This document shows, piece after piece, positions 38,363 to 47,034 of a DNA stretch of 64,000 nt; positions within the stretch are counted from its first letter, which is position 1; each line of letters opens with the position of its first letter. The notes beneath the pieces were generated by a model that did no database searches, had not been told where the DNA came from, and saw only the letters and a program-made list of their open reading frames with translations. Location of the stretch: positions 434,001 through 498,000 of the forward strand of contig JADJQU010000001.1 of NCBI GenBank assembly GCA_016712565.1. Direction: 5' to 3'. Position numbers and translations under genes: made by a program. This stretch comes from Planctomycetota bacterium. Its GTDB lineage: Bacteria; Planctomycetota; UBA1135; GCA-002686595.

Positions 38363-39736
38363 TCACGAGCTGAACACCTGCACGCGCGTCTTGACCTTGT
38401 CCTTGGACAGGAGCGCGGGCCAGAAGGCCACGATTTCCTGCACCTGCGGGCGGCCGCCCGCGAAGCCCGTGACGCCCGGGGGACCGCTGGTGACCAGCGG
38501 CACCAATTCATAGGTGAAGCGCTCGATCTTGTGCTTGTCGCGGCCCTTGACGCCCAGACGCAGCACGACCTCCCCGGGATCGGCGGCGCCGTTCACGGCG
38601 AAGCCCGGGTGGCACACGTTGGCGCCCACGTATTCCTCGAGCTTTTCGTTCTCCGCGAAGGTGCAGCCGTCGTAGGCCAGTCGCTTCCAGACGATCTCCG
38701 AGCACAGTCGCGCCTTGGCCAGCGCGTCGGGGCCTGAGATCGTCAATTGCCCGGTGCTCTTCCAGCCGTCCTGGTAGCTGATCGAGACCTTGTAGGTGTC
38801 CGTGGGGGCCGAGCCCTTGGCGCCGCGCACCTCGACGCGGTCGCCTCCGCGGTCTTGGAGCTCGATGGAATCGAAGTCGGCGCAGTTGTCGGGGCCGATG
38901 TACTTGTGGGGGTCGCCCATCTCGTAGACGAGTTGGTGCAGCACGGTGCTCCTGGAGACGATGCCGCCTGTGCCCGCGTGCTTGGTGATCGCGAATTCGC
39001 CGTTGGCGCGCATCTCGATGATCGGGTAGCCCGCCATGGCGAGGTTCGGCACGCTGCGCCAGTCGGTGAAGTTCCCGCCGGTGCATTGCACGCCGCATTC
39101 GACGATGTGGCCGGCGATGGTGCCCGCGGCCAAAAGGTCGTAGTCGCCGGGCTTCCAGCCGAACTCATGGATCATCGGGCCCAGCACCAGGCCTGGGTCC
39201 GTGCCCCGGCCGGTGATCACGATCTGGGCGCCCAGGGCCAGGGCCTCGGCGATGGGGAAGGCGCCCAGGTAGACATTGGCGCTGGAGACGCGCTCGCGCA
39301 CGCTGGAGAGCGGCGCCCCCGTGTCCATGTTGGCGAGCTGCTCGCCCGCGGCGGCGAGTTCGTCGAGGCGACCGTAGATGTCGTCGCCTTCGACCACGGC
39401 GACCTTCATGCCGCGCACGCCGCTCTTGGCCATGACCTCGAGCACCGCGTCCTTGCAGGCCAGCGGGTTGACCCCGCCGGCGTTGGCCACGACCTTGATG
39501 TTCTTGGCCGCGATCTCCGGCAGCACGCGCGCGATCATGCGCACGAAGTCGGTGGCGTAGCCCGCCTTGGGGTCCCGGGAGCGCTGCTTTTGCAGGATGC
39601 TCATGGTGACCTCGGCCAGGTAATCGAGGGTCAGGTAGTCGATGGGCCCCTCGCGGACCAACCGAATGGGGCCGAGGATCGAATCGCCCCAGAAGCCCTG
39701 GCCGTTGGCGATCAAGACGGGTTTCCGCTCGCTCAT
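38363..39736 (-). CDS. AtuA-family (DUF1446) acyclic terpene utilisation-type protein
   Basis: A 457-aa cytoplasmic protein from ATG 39736 (M-S-E-R-K-P-V-L-I-A-N-G-Q-G). Typical features are GQGFWGDSILGP near the N-terminus, VVANAGGVNPLACKDAV, VITGRGTDPGLVLGPMIHEFGW and CGVQCTGGNFTDW. Relatives are encoded in acyclic terpene and branched acyl-CoA catabolic clusters, although the reaction is undefined. The companion small domain follows 10 bp downstream, then pta, which hints at a route that feeds acyl-CoA into acetyl phosphate. Confidence 0.82.
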   Translation of the reverse strand: MSERKPVLIANGQGFWGDSILGPIRLVREGPIDYLTLDYLAEVTMSILQKQRSRDPKAGYATDFVRMIARVLPEIAAKNIKVVANAGGVNPLACKDAVLEVMAKSGVRGMKVAVVEGDDIYGRLDELAAAGEQLANMDTGAPLSSVRERVSSANVYLGAFPIAEALALGAQIVITGRGTDPGLVLGPMIHEFGWKPGDYDLLAAGTIAGHIVECGVQCTGGNFTDWRSVPNLAMAGYPIIEMRANGEFAITKHAGTGGIVSRSTVLHQLVYEMGDPHKYIGPDNCADFDSIELQDRGGDRVEVRGAKGSAPTDTYKVSISYQDGWKSTGQLTISGPDALAKARLCSEIVWKRLAYDGCTFAENEKLEEYVGANVCHPGFAVNGAADPGEVVLRLGVKGRDKHKIERFTYELVPLVTSGPPGVTGFAGGRPQVQEIVAFWPALLSKDKVKTRVQVFSS

Positions 39737-40078
39737 GATTTGGGCGGACAGTCTACGGGCCGCCTCCCCCCTCGGCACGGCGGGAGGCAGGATCGGGGGC
39801 CGTCAGGCCGAGGTCCGACGGGACCCGGCCGGGGGGGACCGCGGCGGCGGCGGCATCCGCGGCGCAGGCCCAGCGGGCGGTCCGAGCGCGGCGCAGGGCC
39901 GGACCCTGGGTGCTGGTCGAACAGGCCCGCGTCCTCCGGGCAGGAGGACCGCGATCCGTGCCGTTTGGAGCCTTTGGGCGGGATTTGCCCGTCCGCGAGC
40001 CTCCCGGGGAGGGCCCTGGCCGTTTCCATGGCCGTTCCTGGCCCGGCATGGGGCTTGCATCTGACCCGGGGTCCCACC

Positions 40079-40540
40079 ATGAGCCGCTCCCGATTCCCGC
40101 TGTTCGGCCTGATCGGCCTGTGCGTGACGATTGGCTCCGTAAGCTCCTCGTTGCTGGCCTCCGAGCGCTTCGACGTGGTGGCGGTGTCGACCCTGCCCGC
40201 GGGGGCGCGCGTGATCGTGGACGGGGAGGTCGGCGGCTGCACGCCCCTGGTCCTGACCCTCTCGCGCGAGTTCGTGCACGTGATCACGGTGGAGCTGGAG
40301 GGCTACCACCCCCAAACGACCGAGATCCGGCCCGAGGTGGACTGGGCCGTGCTTTCCCGGGAGGTCCTGGGCGGGTCCCTGGGCGGCGCGGTGGGCGGCC
40401 TGGTGGGGGGCGCCGTGGACCTCGCCACCGGCGAGGCCCAGCGCCTCTCGCCCGCCGAAATCGAGTGGTCCCTGGAGCGCGTCCAGGAAGTCGGCGACAC
40501 GCTGCTCCCCCTGGTCGCCACGGGCCTCAGCGGCATCTAG
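40079..40540 (+). CDS. PEGA-domain exported protein with glycine-zipper
   Basis: A 153-aa protein from ATG 40079. After a signal peptide (about residues 1-28) a PEGA-like repeat covers about 35-80 (VSTLPAGARVIVDGEVGGCTPLVLTL and EGYHPQTTEIRP). A glycine-zipper follows (GGSLGGAVGGLVGGAVD, about 100-116) which could insert into a membrane. The gene stands alone between two minus-strand genes. A perfect stem-loop follows downstream. Confidence 0.7.
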   Translation: MSRSRFPLFGLIGLCVTIGSVSSSLLASERFDVVAVSTLPAGARVIVDGEVGGCTPLVLTLSREFVHVITVELEGYHPQTTEIRPEVDWAVLSREVLGGSLGGAVGGLVGGAVDLATGEAQRLSPAEIEWSLERVQEVGDTLLPLVATGLSGI

Positions 40541-40590
40541 CACACCGCAGGCGGGCCTGGCTCCGCCGGCGGTTCCTGAGTGGTTTGAAC

Positions 40591-40619
40591 GCCGCGCGCC
40601 GCCCTGAACGGCGCGCGGC
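40591..40619. terminator. stem-loop between convergent genes
   Basis: Perfect 11-bp stem GCCGCGCGCCG (40591-40601) / CGGCGCGCGGC (40609-40619) with a 7-nt loop, 51 bp after the PEGA gene and about 100 bp from the stop of the convergent haem-protein gene. No T tract. Confidence 0.5.
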
Positions 40620-40720
40620 GGCTGCTCGGGGGCCAGGGCAGGAGGCGCCGCGCCCAGGGACGATCCCAGCGGCCCCTGCGGCGGATGCGGGGCACGCGCG
40701 ACCACCCGGCGGGACTCTGT

Positions 40721-43700
40721 TCAGCGCTGACCCGCCAGGAAAGCGAGCAGGTCGGCGGCGTCCTGGTCGGCGAGCGACTGCAGCAGGCCCTCGGGCATCA
40801 GCGAGAGATTGGACCAGCGCATGCGGGCGATCTCCGGGCGCTCGATGCGCCGCGGCGGGCGCGCGCCGGTGGCCGTGGCTTCGCGCAGGGTGATCGAGGC
40901 GTCGTCCTGGGCGAAGAGCAGGCCCTGCAGCAGGCTCTCGTCCGTGAGCTCGACGCTGAGCAGGCGATAGCCCGCCTCGATCGCGGCGCTGGGGCGCAGG
41001 ATCGTCGCCACCAGGGACTCCGCGCCGCGCGTGCCGACGCCGTCGAGGGGCGGGCCCACGCTCTCGCCTCGGCCGCCGAGCGAATGGCACACCTGGCAGG
41101 CGCGCTCGAAGACCTTCGCGCCGCGCTCGGGCGCGCCGCCGCGGCCCAGCGCCACGTAGCGCGCCAGGCGGTCCTTCTCCGCCTGCCATTGGGCCCTGTC
41201 CAACAACCGCGGGAAGTCCCAGCATTCCTCCAGTCGGGCCGCGCCGTGGAGGGGCAGCGCGTCGCCGGGGAACACCACCTCGAGGCCGGCGGGGCGCTCG
41301 GCGCCGAAGCTGCGCAGGCGATCGGTGGCGATTTCCAAGGCGTCGCGGCACGTGCTCCAGATCCGGACTTCCGAAAGGCGCGCGGTCGTGCCGCCGGGGG
41401 TCGTGCGTCCCAGATCGAGCTCGTCGAAGCGCCGCGGCGGCAGGGGTTTTGACTGCGCGTCCAGTTCGCCGTCGAGGTAGAGCCGCACCACGCCGCCAGC
41501 GTCGCGGGTCAGCGCCGCGTGGGTCCAGCGGCCCGGCTCGACGCGGCGGCGCGCGATGACCACATCGCCGTCCCCTGGACCCTGCCACAGGCGCAGGCGG
41601 GCGTCGGAGAAGTTCCAGTCGAACACGCCGGGCAGGCCCAGCAGTCCGTCGTGGTTGGAAATGCCCTCGTCCAACTGGAACCAGCACTCCACGGTGAACT
41701 CGCCGTCGAGCACCAGATTGCTGTCCACGTAGTCGTCGCCGCCGCCGGAGAGCCGCAGCACGCGCGTGGAGGAACCAGAGAGGGAGCGCAGGCGCATCAG
41801 CGCGGCCTCGTCGCCGGCCAGGGTCGCGATGAGCGACTCGCGCGCGCGGCTGTCGAGGCTCTCCAGGGGAAGTCGGCGGGATTCCAGCGCGGCCAGCAGC
41901 GCCAGGGCACCGGGCTTCGAGGTCGCCAGGGCCTGCACCACGGCTGCGCGCGTCAGCGGCGGGGCGTCGGAGGAGAGCTCGATCGCGGCCAGCGCGCAGT
42001 CGTCGCGGCCCGCGGCGGCGAGGGAGTGCAGCGCCGCCCCGTGGGCTTCGTCGCCGGGAACGCTGCGCCGCGCCAGGGAAACGAGCAGTTCCCGGCGCAC
42101 GTCCTTGTTTCGCTGCAGGGCACGCAGGGCGGCGAGCTTCGACTCGCGCGAGGACGTCGCGGAGGCCAGCGTCTCGGCCAAGAGATCACCCAGCTCCAAG
42201 AGCTGCCAGTGTTCGGCAGCCCGCGCGCTGAGCAGCGGGTCGGCGAGGCCCGTGAGCCGGGCGACGACGGCCGTCCGGAGCGGCGGTGCAAGTTGCGCCG
42301 CGGGCTCCGAAAGCAGGGCCTCGAGGATTGCGCGGCCGTCGCGACCCGCCAGGCGCCGGCCCACTTCGGATCCCACGGTCGGACGCGCGGCGTGCCGCGC
42401 CAGCAGCGCGAGTTCCTCGGGCGCGGGAGCTCGCGCGAGCCGCGGCAGCGCCTGTGCCAGACGCTCGGCGGCCTCGCCGTCGCCCAGTGCCAGGGCCGCC
42501 AGGGCCAGCCCTTCGGGGGTGAGTGCAGCGTCCGCGGAGATCAGGCGCCGCAGCCCGTCTTCGTTGCCCTCCAGGCACTTGCGCAACAGGAAACGCTCGA
42601 AAGCGCGCGCATGGGCCTCGCCGGTGAAGGCGTTCACGTCGCCCTGCTCGCAGCGCACCACGGGACCGTCCGGTGGGGCGGGTGTGTGTTCCAAGAGCGC
42701 CTTCAACGCGCCCTCGGGCAGAAGAGGCAGGTCGTCCAGGGCGCGCAGGCACTCGCGCCGGGCCTCGGGGAGGGGGTGCAGTTTTTCCAGCAGGAGCGCG
42801 AGCTCCGCGGCCCCCTCGCCGCAGGCCGCGAGCGCGCGCACGGAGTCGCGGGCGAGATCGGGATCGGCCTCTTCGATCAGCACCCGAGCCCTGGTGGAAT
42901 CGAACCGGCCCAGACCCTGCAAGGACCACAGCGCGAGCATGCGTGCCGCGATCGGGCGGGCGGGATCAGCGGCAAGTCGCCACAGGGCGGGATCGGCCTC
43001 GAACAGCCTGCGGTCCACGAGCTGATGCCAGGCGGCGCGCGCCTCCCACAGTCGCGGGCCGGCAAGCTTCGCCAGCAGTTCCGCGGGAGCAGCGCGCGTG
43101 GCGTCGAAGGGCTCGAAGCGCGCCTGGGAAGCGTGGCTCACGCGCCACAGCCGCGTGCGCACGCGGTCTCGGGAGGGGTCCGTGCGCGGAACCTCGTTGT
43201 GGGAGATCACCGGGTTGTACCAGTCGACCACGTACAGGCACTCGTCGGGCCCGAAGTGCACCGCGATGGGCCGAAAGCGCTCGTCGCTGCTGGAAATCAA
43301 CTGGGCTCCCTGGACGGCCCTCACGGCCGCGGATCCACCGGCGCCGCGCTCCAGGCGCACGCTCTGCACCACGCGCGTGATCGGGTTGGCGACGATCAGG
43401 TGCTCGCGCCAAGGCGAGGGAAATCCGCCCGCTCTTTCATTGAGCGCAAGACCGGAGAGCCCGGTTCCGCCCATTCGGAAGTCCGCGGACGGCGGTTCCC
43501 AGGGCGAGTAGGGCCGGATGCGGTCCATGCCGATGCCGGGGTAGCTCGCGAAGCGCTCGAAGGGCACGGCGCAGTAGCCCAGGTCGTTTGCCTCTTGAAT
43601 CACCCAGCGGCCGCGCGCGTCGAACACGATGCCCCAGATGTTGTTGAGGCCGGCACCGACGACTTCGAAGTGCAGTCCGTCGGGCGTGAAGCGCCCCAGC

Positions 43701-44314
43701 TTGCACTGCTCGAAGCGCGTCACGGTCCCCGAGCGATCCTGGACCTGCGAATTGTTGAAGGCGCCCTGGGCCGTGTAGATCCAGCCGTCGGGCCCGCGCG
43801 TGAAGCGGTGAGGCAGGAGGTGCGAGTCCTGCACGCCGAAGCCCGAGAGCAGCACCTCGCGCCGGTCCGCACGGCCGTCGCGGTCGCTGTCGGTGAAGAG
43901 CAGGATCTCCGTTCCGTGCTGGACGATCGCCCGATCCCCGGCGCCGCCCGCTCCGGCGGCGAGGGGCAGCACGCTCATGGGCATGGCGAGTCCCTCGGCG
44001 AACACGCGCGGCCGCGGCCGTTCGCCGGGCGCCGCGCGCTCGAAGACCAGCACCTCGTCGCGGCCGCCGCCGGAGTACAGCCCGGCCGCCGTGGGGTCCT
44101 CGTTGGCGTCGCGCGGATACTCGAGCGCCGTGGTGGCCCACAGGCGGCCCGCGTCGTCGAAGGCGATGTCCACGAGCTTCTTGACCTCGGGCTCGGAGGT
44201 CACGAGCTCGATCCGGAAGCCCTCCGGCAGGCTGAAGCCGGCCTGCTGCTCGGCGGGAGAACGCGGTGTGGAATCCTGCGCCCACAGGATGCAGCCGAGG
44301 AGCAGCGCGTTCAT
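40721..44314 (-). CDS. PVC-type membrane-bound dehydrogenase with LamG-like and cytochrome c domains
   Basis: A 1197-aa exported protein of the class typical of Planctomycetes and Verrucomicrobia. The N-terminal 400 residues form a beta-propeller glucose/sorbosone-dehydrogenase-like domain (FSLPEGFRIELVTSEPEV ... DDAGRLWATTALEYP ... FTRGPDGWIYTAQG). Armadillo/HEAT-like helical repeats run from about 410 to 850. A LamG-like jelly roll (about 880-1000) has VDSNLVLDGEFTVECWFQLD and YLDGELDAQSKP. The C-terminus is a cytochrome c domain with CQVCH at 1073-1077 and a likely Met ligand in SLMPEG near 1172. It probably oxidises sugars or other carbon compounds in the periplasm. The S9 peptidase gene is 9 bp upstream, so co-transcription is likely. 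Confidence 0.88.
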   Translation of the reverse strand: MNALLLGCILWAQDSTPRSPAEQQAGFSLPEGFRIELVTSEPEVKKLVDIAFDDAGRLWATTALEYPRDANEDPTAAGLYSGGGRDEVLVFERAAPGERPRPRVFAEGLAMPMSVLPLAAGAGGAGDRAIVQHGTEILLFTDSDRDGRADRREVLLSGFGVQDSHLLPHRFTRGPDGWIYTAQGAFNNSQVQDRSGTVTRFEQCKLGRFTPDGLHFEVVGAGLNNIWGIVFDARGRWVIQEANDLGYCAVPFERFASYPGIGMDRIRPYSPWEPPSADFRMGGTGLSGLALNERAGGFPSPWREHLIVANPITRVVQSVRLERGAGGSAAVRAVQGAQLISSSDERFRPIAVHFGPDECLYVVDWYNPVISHNEVPRTDPSRDRVRTRLWRVSHASQARFEPFDATRAAPAELLAKLAGPRLWEARAAWHQLVDRRLFEADPALWRLAADPARPIAARMLALWSLQGLGRFDSTRARVLIEEADPDLARDSVRALAACGEGAAELALLLEKLHPLPEARRECLRALDDLPLLPEGALKALLEHTPAPPDGPVVRCEQGDVNAFTGEAHARAFERFLLRKCLEGNEDGLRRLISADAALTPEGLALAALALGDGEAAERLAQALPRLARAPAPEELALLARHAARPTVGSEVGRRLAGRDGRAILEALLSEPAAQLAPPLRTAVVARLTGLADPLLSARAAEHWQLLELGDLLAETLASATSSRESKLAALRALQRNKDVRRELLVSLARRSVPGDEAHGAALHSLAAAGRDDCALAAIELSSDAPPLTRAAVVQALATSKPGALALLAALESRRLPLESLDSRARESLIATLAGDEAALMRLRSLSGSSTRVLRLSGGGDDYVDSNLVLDGEFTVECWFQLDEGISNHDGLLGLPGVFDWNFSDARLRLWQGPGDGDVVIARRRVEPGRWTHAALTRDAGGVVRLYLDGELDAQSKPLPPRRFDELDLGRTTPGGTTARLSEVRIWSTCRDALEIATDRLRSFGAERPAGLEVVFPGDALPLHGAARLEECWDFPRLLDRAQWQAEKDRLARYVALGRGGAPERGAKVFERACQVCHSLGGRGESVGPPLDGVGTRGAESLVATILRPSAAIEAGYRLLSVELTDESLLQGLLFAQDDASITLREATATGARPPRRIERPEIARMRWSNLSLMPEGLLQSLADQDAADLLAFLAGQR

Positions 44315-44323
44315 TTCGGTGCG

Positions 44324-46357
44324 CTACTTCCCGCGCAGGTACTTCTCGAGGAACGCCAGATAGCTCTCGGAGGCCCGGATGCGATTGGCCTTCTTGCGGA
44401 AGCCGTGGCCCTCGTCGGGGAACAGCACATATTCCACCGGCACGCCGCTCGCCTCCACGGCGGCGGCCATCTCGCGGCTTTCGGCCTCGAGCACGCGCGG
44501 GTCGTTCTTGCCCTGGATCACGAGCAGGGGCTTCGCGATGTTCTTCGCGTGCACGAGCGGCGAGCGCGAGAGCAGGCGCTCGCGGTCCTGGACCGGATCG
44601 CCGATCTCCATGTACAGCGAGGCGCGGATGCTGGCCCACCAGGGCGGAATGCTCTCCAGCGTGCGGATCCAGTTGGTGACGCCGAAGATGTCGATGCCGC
44701 AATCGAACGTGTTGGGCGAGAAGGCCAGCGCCGCGCAGACCATGTACCCGCCGTAGCTGCCGCCCATGATCCCGATGCGCTGCCCGTCGACCCAGTCGAA
44801 GCCCTCCAGGTAGCGCCGCGCGGCCACGCAGTCCTCCAGGTCGAGATTCCCGTGGGCGCGGTCGTCCTGGTGGTAGAAGGTCTTGCCATAGCCCGAACTG
44901 CCGCGGTTGTTGACCGCCAGCACGGTGTAGCCGTGGTTCACCAGGTGCTGGATCGTCGGGTTGTAGCCGCCGCGGCTCTGGCCTCCGGGGCCGCCGTGGA
45001 TCCACAGCATCGCGGGCGCAGGGGTCGCGGCCGAGGCCCCGTGGGGGCGATAGAGCAGCGAGGGAATCAGGAGTCCGTCGAAGCTCGGGAAGCGCACCAC
45101 TTCGCTCTCGACGAGGTCCTGCTCCTGGATCGCGGGGCTCAGGGCTTGGGTGAGTTTCGCCTGACTCCCGTTGCCCAGGTCCAGCACGTGCAGGTTGGGC
45201 GGCGTGCGGTCGCCGCCGGCGTAGCAGGCGAGCCGGCTGGTCCCGCGCTCGAAGACGATTCCCGAGATCTCGCTGCCGGAGAGTGGGGGCAGCGGGATTT
45301 CCGCGCCGGTGGAGGCTTCGAAGAGGCGCACCTGCGTGCGCGCGTCCGCGTTGATCGAGACGGCGAGGGTGCGGCCGTCCTCGGAGAAGGAGTAGTCCGC
45401 CACGTCCCAATCGGCGGAGAACACCTCACGGCTCGTCGCACTCGCCAGGTCGTAGCACCAGACCGCGGAGTACTCGCGATCCAGGTTGGAGAGATAGAAG
45501 AGGCTCTTGCCGTCCGGCGAGAATTCCAGGGCGGAAAAGGCCCCGTTGCCCTGGTGGGGCGTGGCGTGCAGGAGCTCGGCGGCGTTGGAGGTGCGCGCCA
45601 CGAAGAGATCGGAGTTGGCGTTGTCGTGGACCTTGCCCAAGGCCACCCAGGCGCCGTCCTTGGAAACGGCGGAGAGCTCGTACCCGCCCGGATTCTGGAA
45701 CAGCAGTTCGCGCGAGAAACCCGGGGCCACGTTGCCCGACGCATTCCCGGCGTCCTCGCGATAGCGGTAGAGGTCGAAGAACTGGGGATCGCGCTCGTTG
45801 GTGGCGATGAAGAAGGACGCCTGGTCGCCCGCCCAGCCCTCGAAGCGCGCCTTGGTCTTGGGACCCGGCGTCAAGTCGGCCGAGTTGCCGTCCGGTAGGC
45901 CCACGAACACGTGATGGAGCTCGTTGCCCCCCTGGTCGGCGGTGTAGAGGAAGCGGTTGTCCCTGGGGAACCAGGAAAGCGAGTTGATCGAATCGGAGCT
46001 CGAGTTCGTCAGGGCGCGCCAGGCACCCGCGCCGCCCTGGGCCGTCAGTTCGACCGCGTAGGCGTTGAACACGCCCGACTGGTCGCTGGTGACGAGCAGC
46101 GACTTGCCGTCGTGGGAGAACGAGGCTCCCTGGTAGGCGGTGGTGGAGTAGAACGTCGCCGCGTCGTGGCGCCGTCTCTCGCGCGGACCGTTGCCCGCTG
46201 CGTCCGGGCCCTCGCCCGCGCTCCTGGCCGGCGTGCCGGAGGAATCCGACCGGCAGCCCGCGAGAACTCCCAGGAGCAGGGCGAGCGCGGGGCCCGCGTG
46301 CGCTCGGCGCCAGGTGGATCGGTCGTGGGGGGGCGTGCGGGGCGAAGGCTGTTTCAT
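44324..46357 (-). CDS. S9-family prolyl oligopeptidase-like lipoprotein
   Basis: A 677-aa protein with a lipoprotein signal ending G-V-L-A-G-C (Cys about 35). A seven-bladed WD/PD40-type propeller (FSHDGKSLLVTSDQSG, FSPDGKSLFYLSN and FSEDGRTLAVS repeats) precedes an alpha/beta-hydrolase with S534 (GGSYGGYM), D619 (GKNDPRV) and H651 (DEGHGF). It cleaves peptides or acylated residues in the envelope. Divergent from the pyroglutamyl peptidase gene across 89 bp that must hold both promoters; the pairing of two N-terminal peptide-processing enzymes is notable. Confidence 0.9.
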   Translation of the reverse strand: MKQPSPRTPPHDRSTWRRAHAGPALALLLGVLAGCRSDSSGTPARSAGEGPDAAGNGPRERRRHDAATFYSTTAYQGASFSHDGKSLLVTSDQSGVFNAYAVELTAQGGAGAWRALTNSSSDSINSLSWFPRDNRFLYTADQGGNELHHVFVGLPDGNSADLTPGPKTKARFEGWAGDQASFFIATNERDPQFFDLYRYREDAGNASGNVAPGFSRELLFQNPGGYELSAVSKDGAWVALGKVHDNANSDLFVARTSNAAELLHATPHQGNGAFSALEFSPDGKSLFYLSNLDREYSAVWCYDLASATSREVFSADWDVADYSFSEDGRTLAVSINADARTQVRLFEASTGAEIPLPPLSGSEISGIVFERGTSRLACYAGGDRTPPNLHVLDLGNGSQAKLTQALSPAIQEQDLVESEVVRFPSFDGLLIPSLLYRPHGASAATPAPAMLWIHGGPGGQSRGGYNPTIQHLVNHGYTVLAVNNRGSSGYGKTFYHQDDRAHGNLDLEDCVAARRYLEGFDWVDGQRIGIMGGSYGGYMVCAALAFSPNTFDCGIDIFGVTNWIRTLESIPPWWASIRASLYMEIGDPVQDRERLLSRSPLVHAKNIAKPLLVIQGKNDPRVLEAESREMAAAVEASGVPVEYVLFPDEGHGFRKKANRIRASESYLAFLEKYLRGK

Positions 46358-46446
46358 GGGGGACTCCTGGCGCGAGAGTGTCCAGGTCCGGGCCCGCGGG
46401 CGCCAGGGTCGCGGCGGCTTTCGGTGCGGCCTATGCTGCTTTTCCC

Positions 46447-47034
46447 ATGGGCACGCTGTTCGTTACCGGCTTCGGCCCCTTCCCGGGCGTGCGACGCAAC
46501 CCGAGCCGTGAGATCGCCTTCGCGCTGGCCGAGCGCCGCGGCGTGCCCGGAACCAGGATCGTCGCCGCCGAGTTGCCGGTGACGTTCGGCACGGTGGCCG
46601 CCTCGATCGACGCGGCCCTCGGGGACCTCGAGGAGCCGCCGCGCATCCTGTTGGGACTGGGCGTGTGGAGCCGGGGCGACGGCTTTCGCCTGGAACGGCG
46701 CGCGCGCGGGAAATTCGATCCGGCTCGCCCCGACAACGAGGGCGCCACGGGCGCGGGCCTGGACCTGGGCCCCGAGCGCGCGACCGCCCTGGACGTGGCG
46801 GAGCTTGCCACGCGCATGACCGAGGCCGGCGTCGGCCCCGTGCGCGTCTCCGACGACGCGGGCGGCTACGTCTGCGAGCGCACGTACCTGCACCTGCTCA
46901 CCCGTGCCGAGGAACTGGGCGCCGACGCCCTGTTCCTGCACGTGCCCCCGCTCGAAGTGCTCGACCTGGAGCTTCAGATCCAGGCCGTGACGGTCCTGGC
47001 GCGGGCGCTCATGGGCGGGTTGCGGGCGGGCTAG
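46447..47034 (+). CDS. pcp: pyroglutamyl-peptidase I (peptidase C15)
   Basis: Removes N-terminal pyroglutamate from peptides. The 195-aa length is close to the usual 215. N-terminal LFVTGFGPFPGVRRNPS is diagnostic. The catalytic Glu-Cys-His set is E83 (RLERRA), C143 (GGYVCERTYL) and H165 (LFLHVPP). The start ATG 46447 aligns with the family N-terminus. The stop codon and that of the convergent oxidoreductase share the tetranucleotide CTAG (47031-47034). Confidence 0.9.
   Translation: MGTLFVTGFGPFPGVRRNPSREIAFALAERRGVPGTRIVAAELPVTFGTVAASIDAALGDLEEPPRILLGLGVWSRGDGFRLERRARGKFDPARPDNEGATGAGLDLGPERATALDVAELATRMTEAGVGPVRVSDDAGGYVCERTYLHLLTRAEELGADALFLHVPPLEVLDLELQIQAVTVLARALMGGLRAG

Noticed and set aside
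41519..45898. A plus-strand open frame of more than 1400 codons across this stretch
   Set aside because: It is antisense to two well-supported genes (haem protein and S9 peptidase). Its composition is the Arg/Gly/Ala/His-rich pattern expected from the opposite strand of GC-rich coding DNA.
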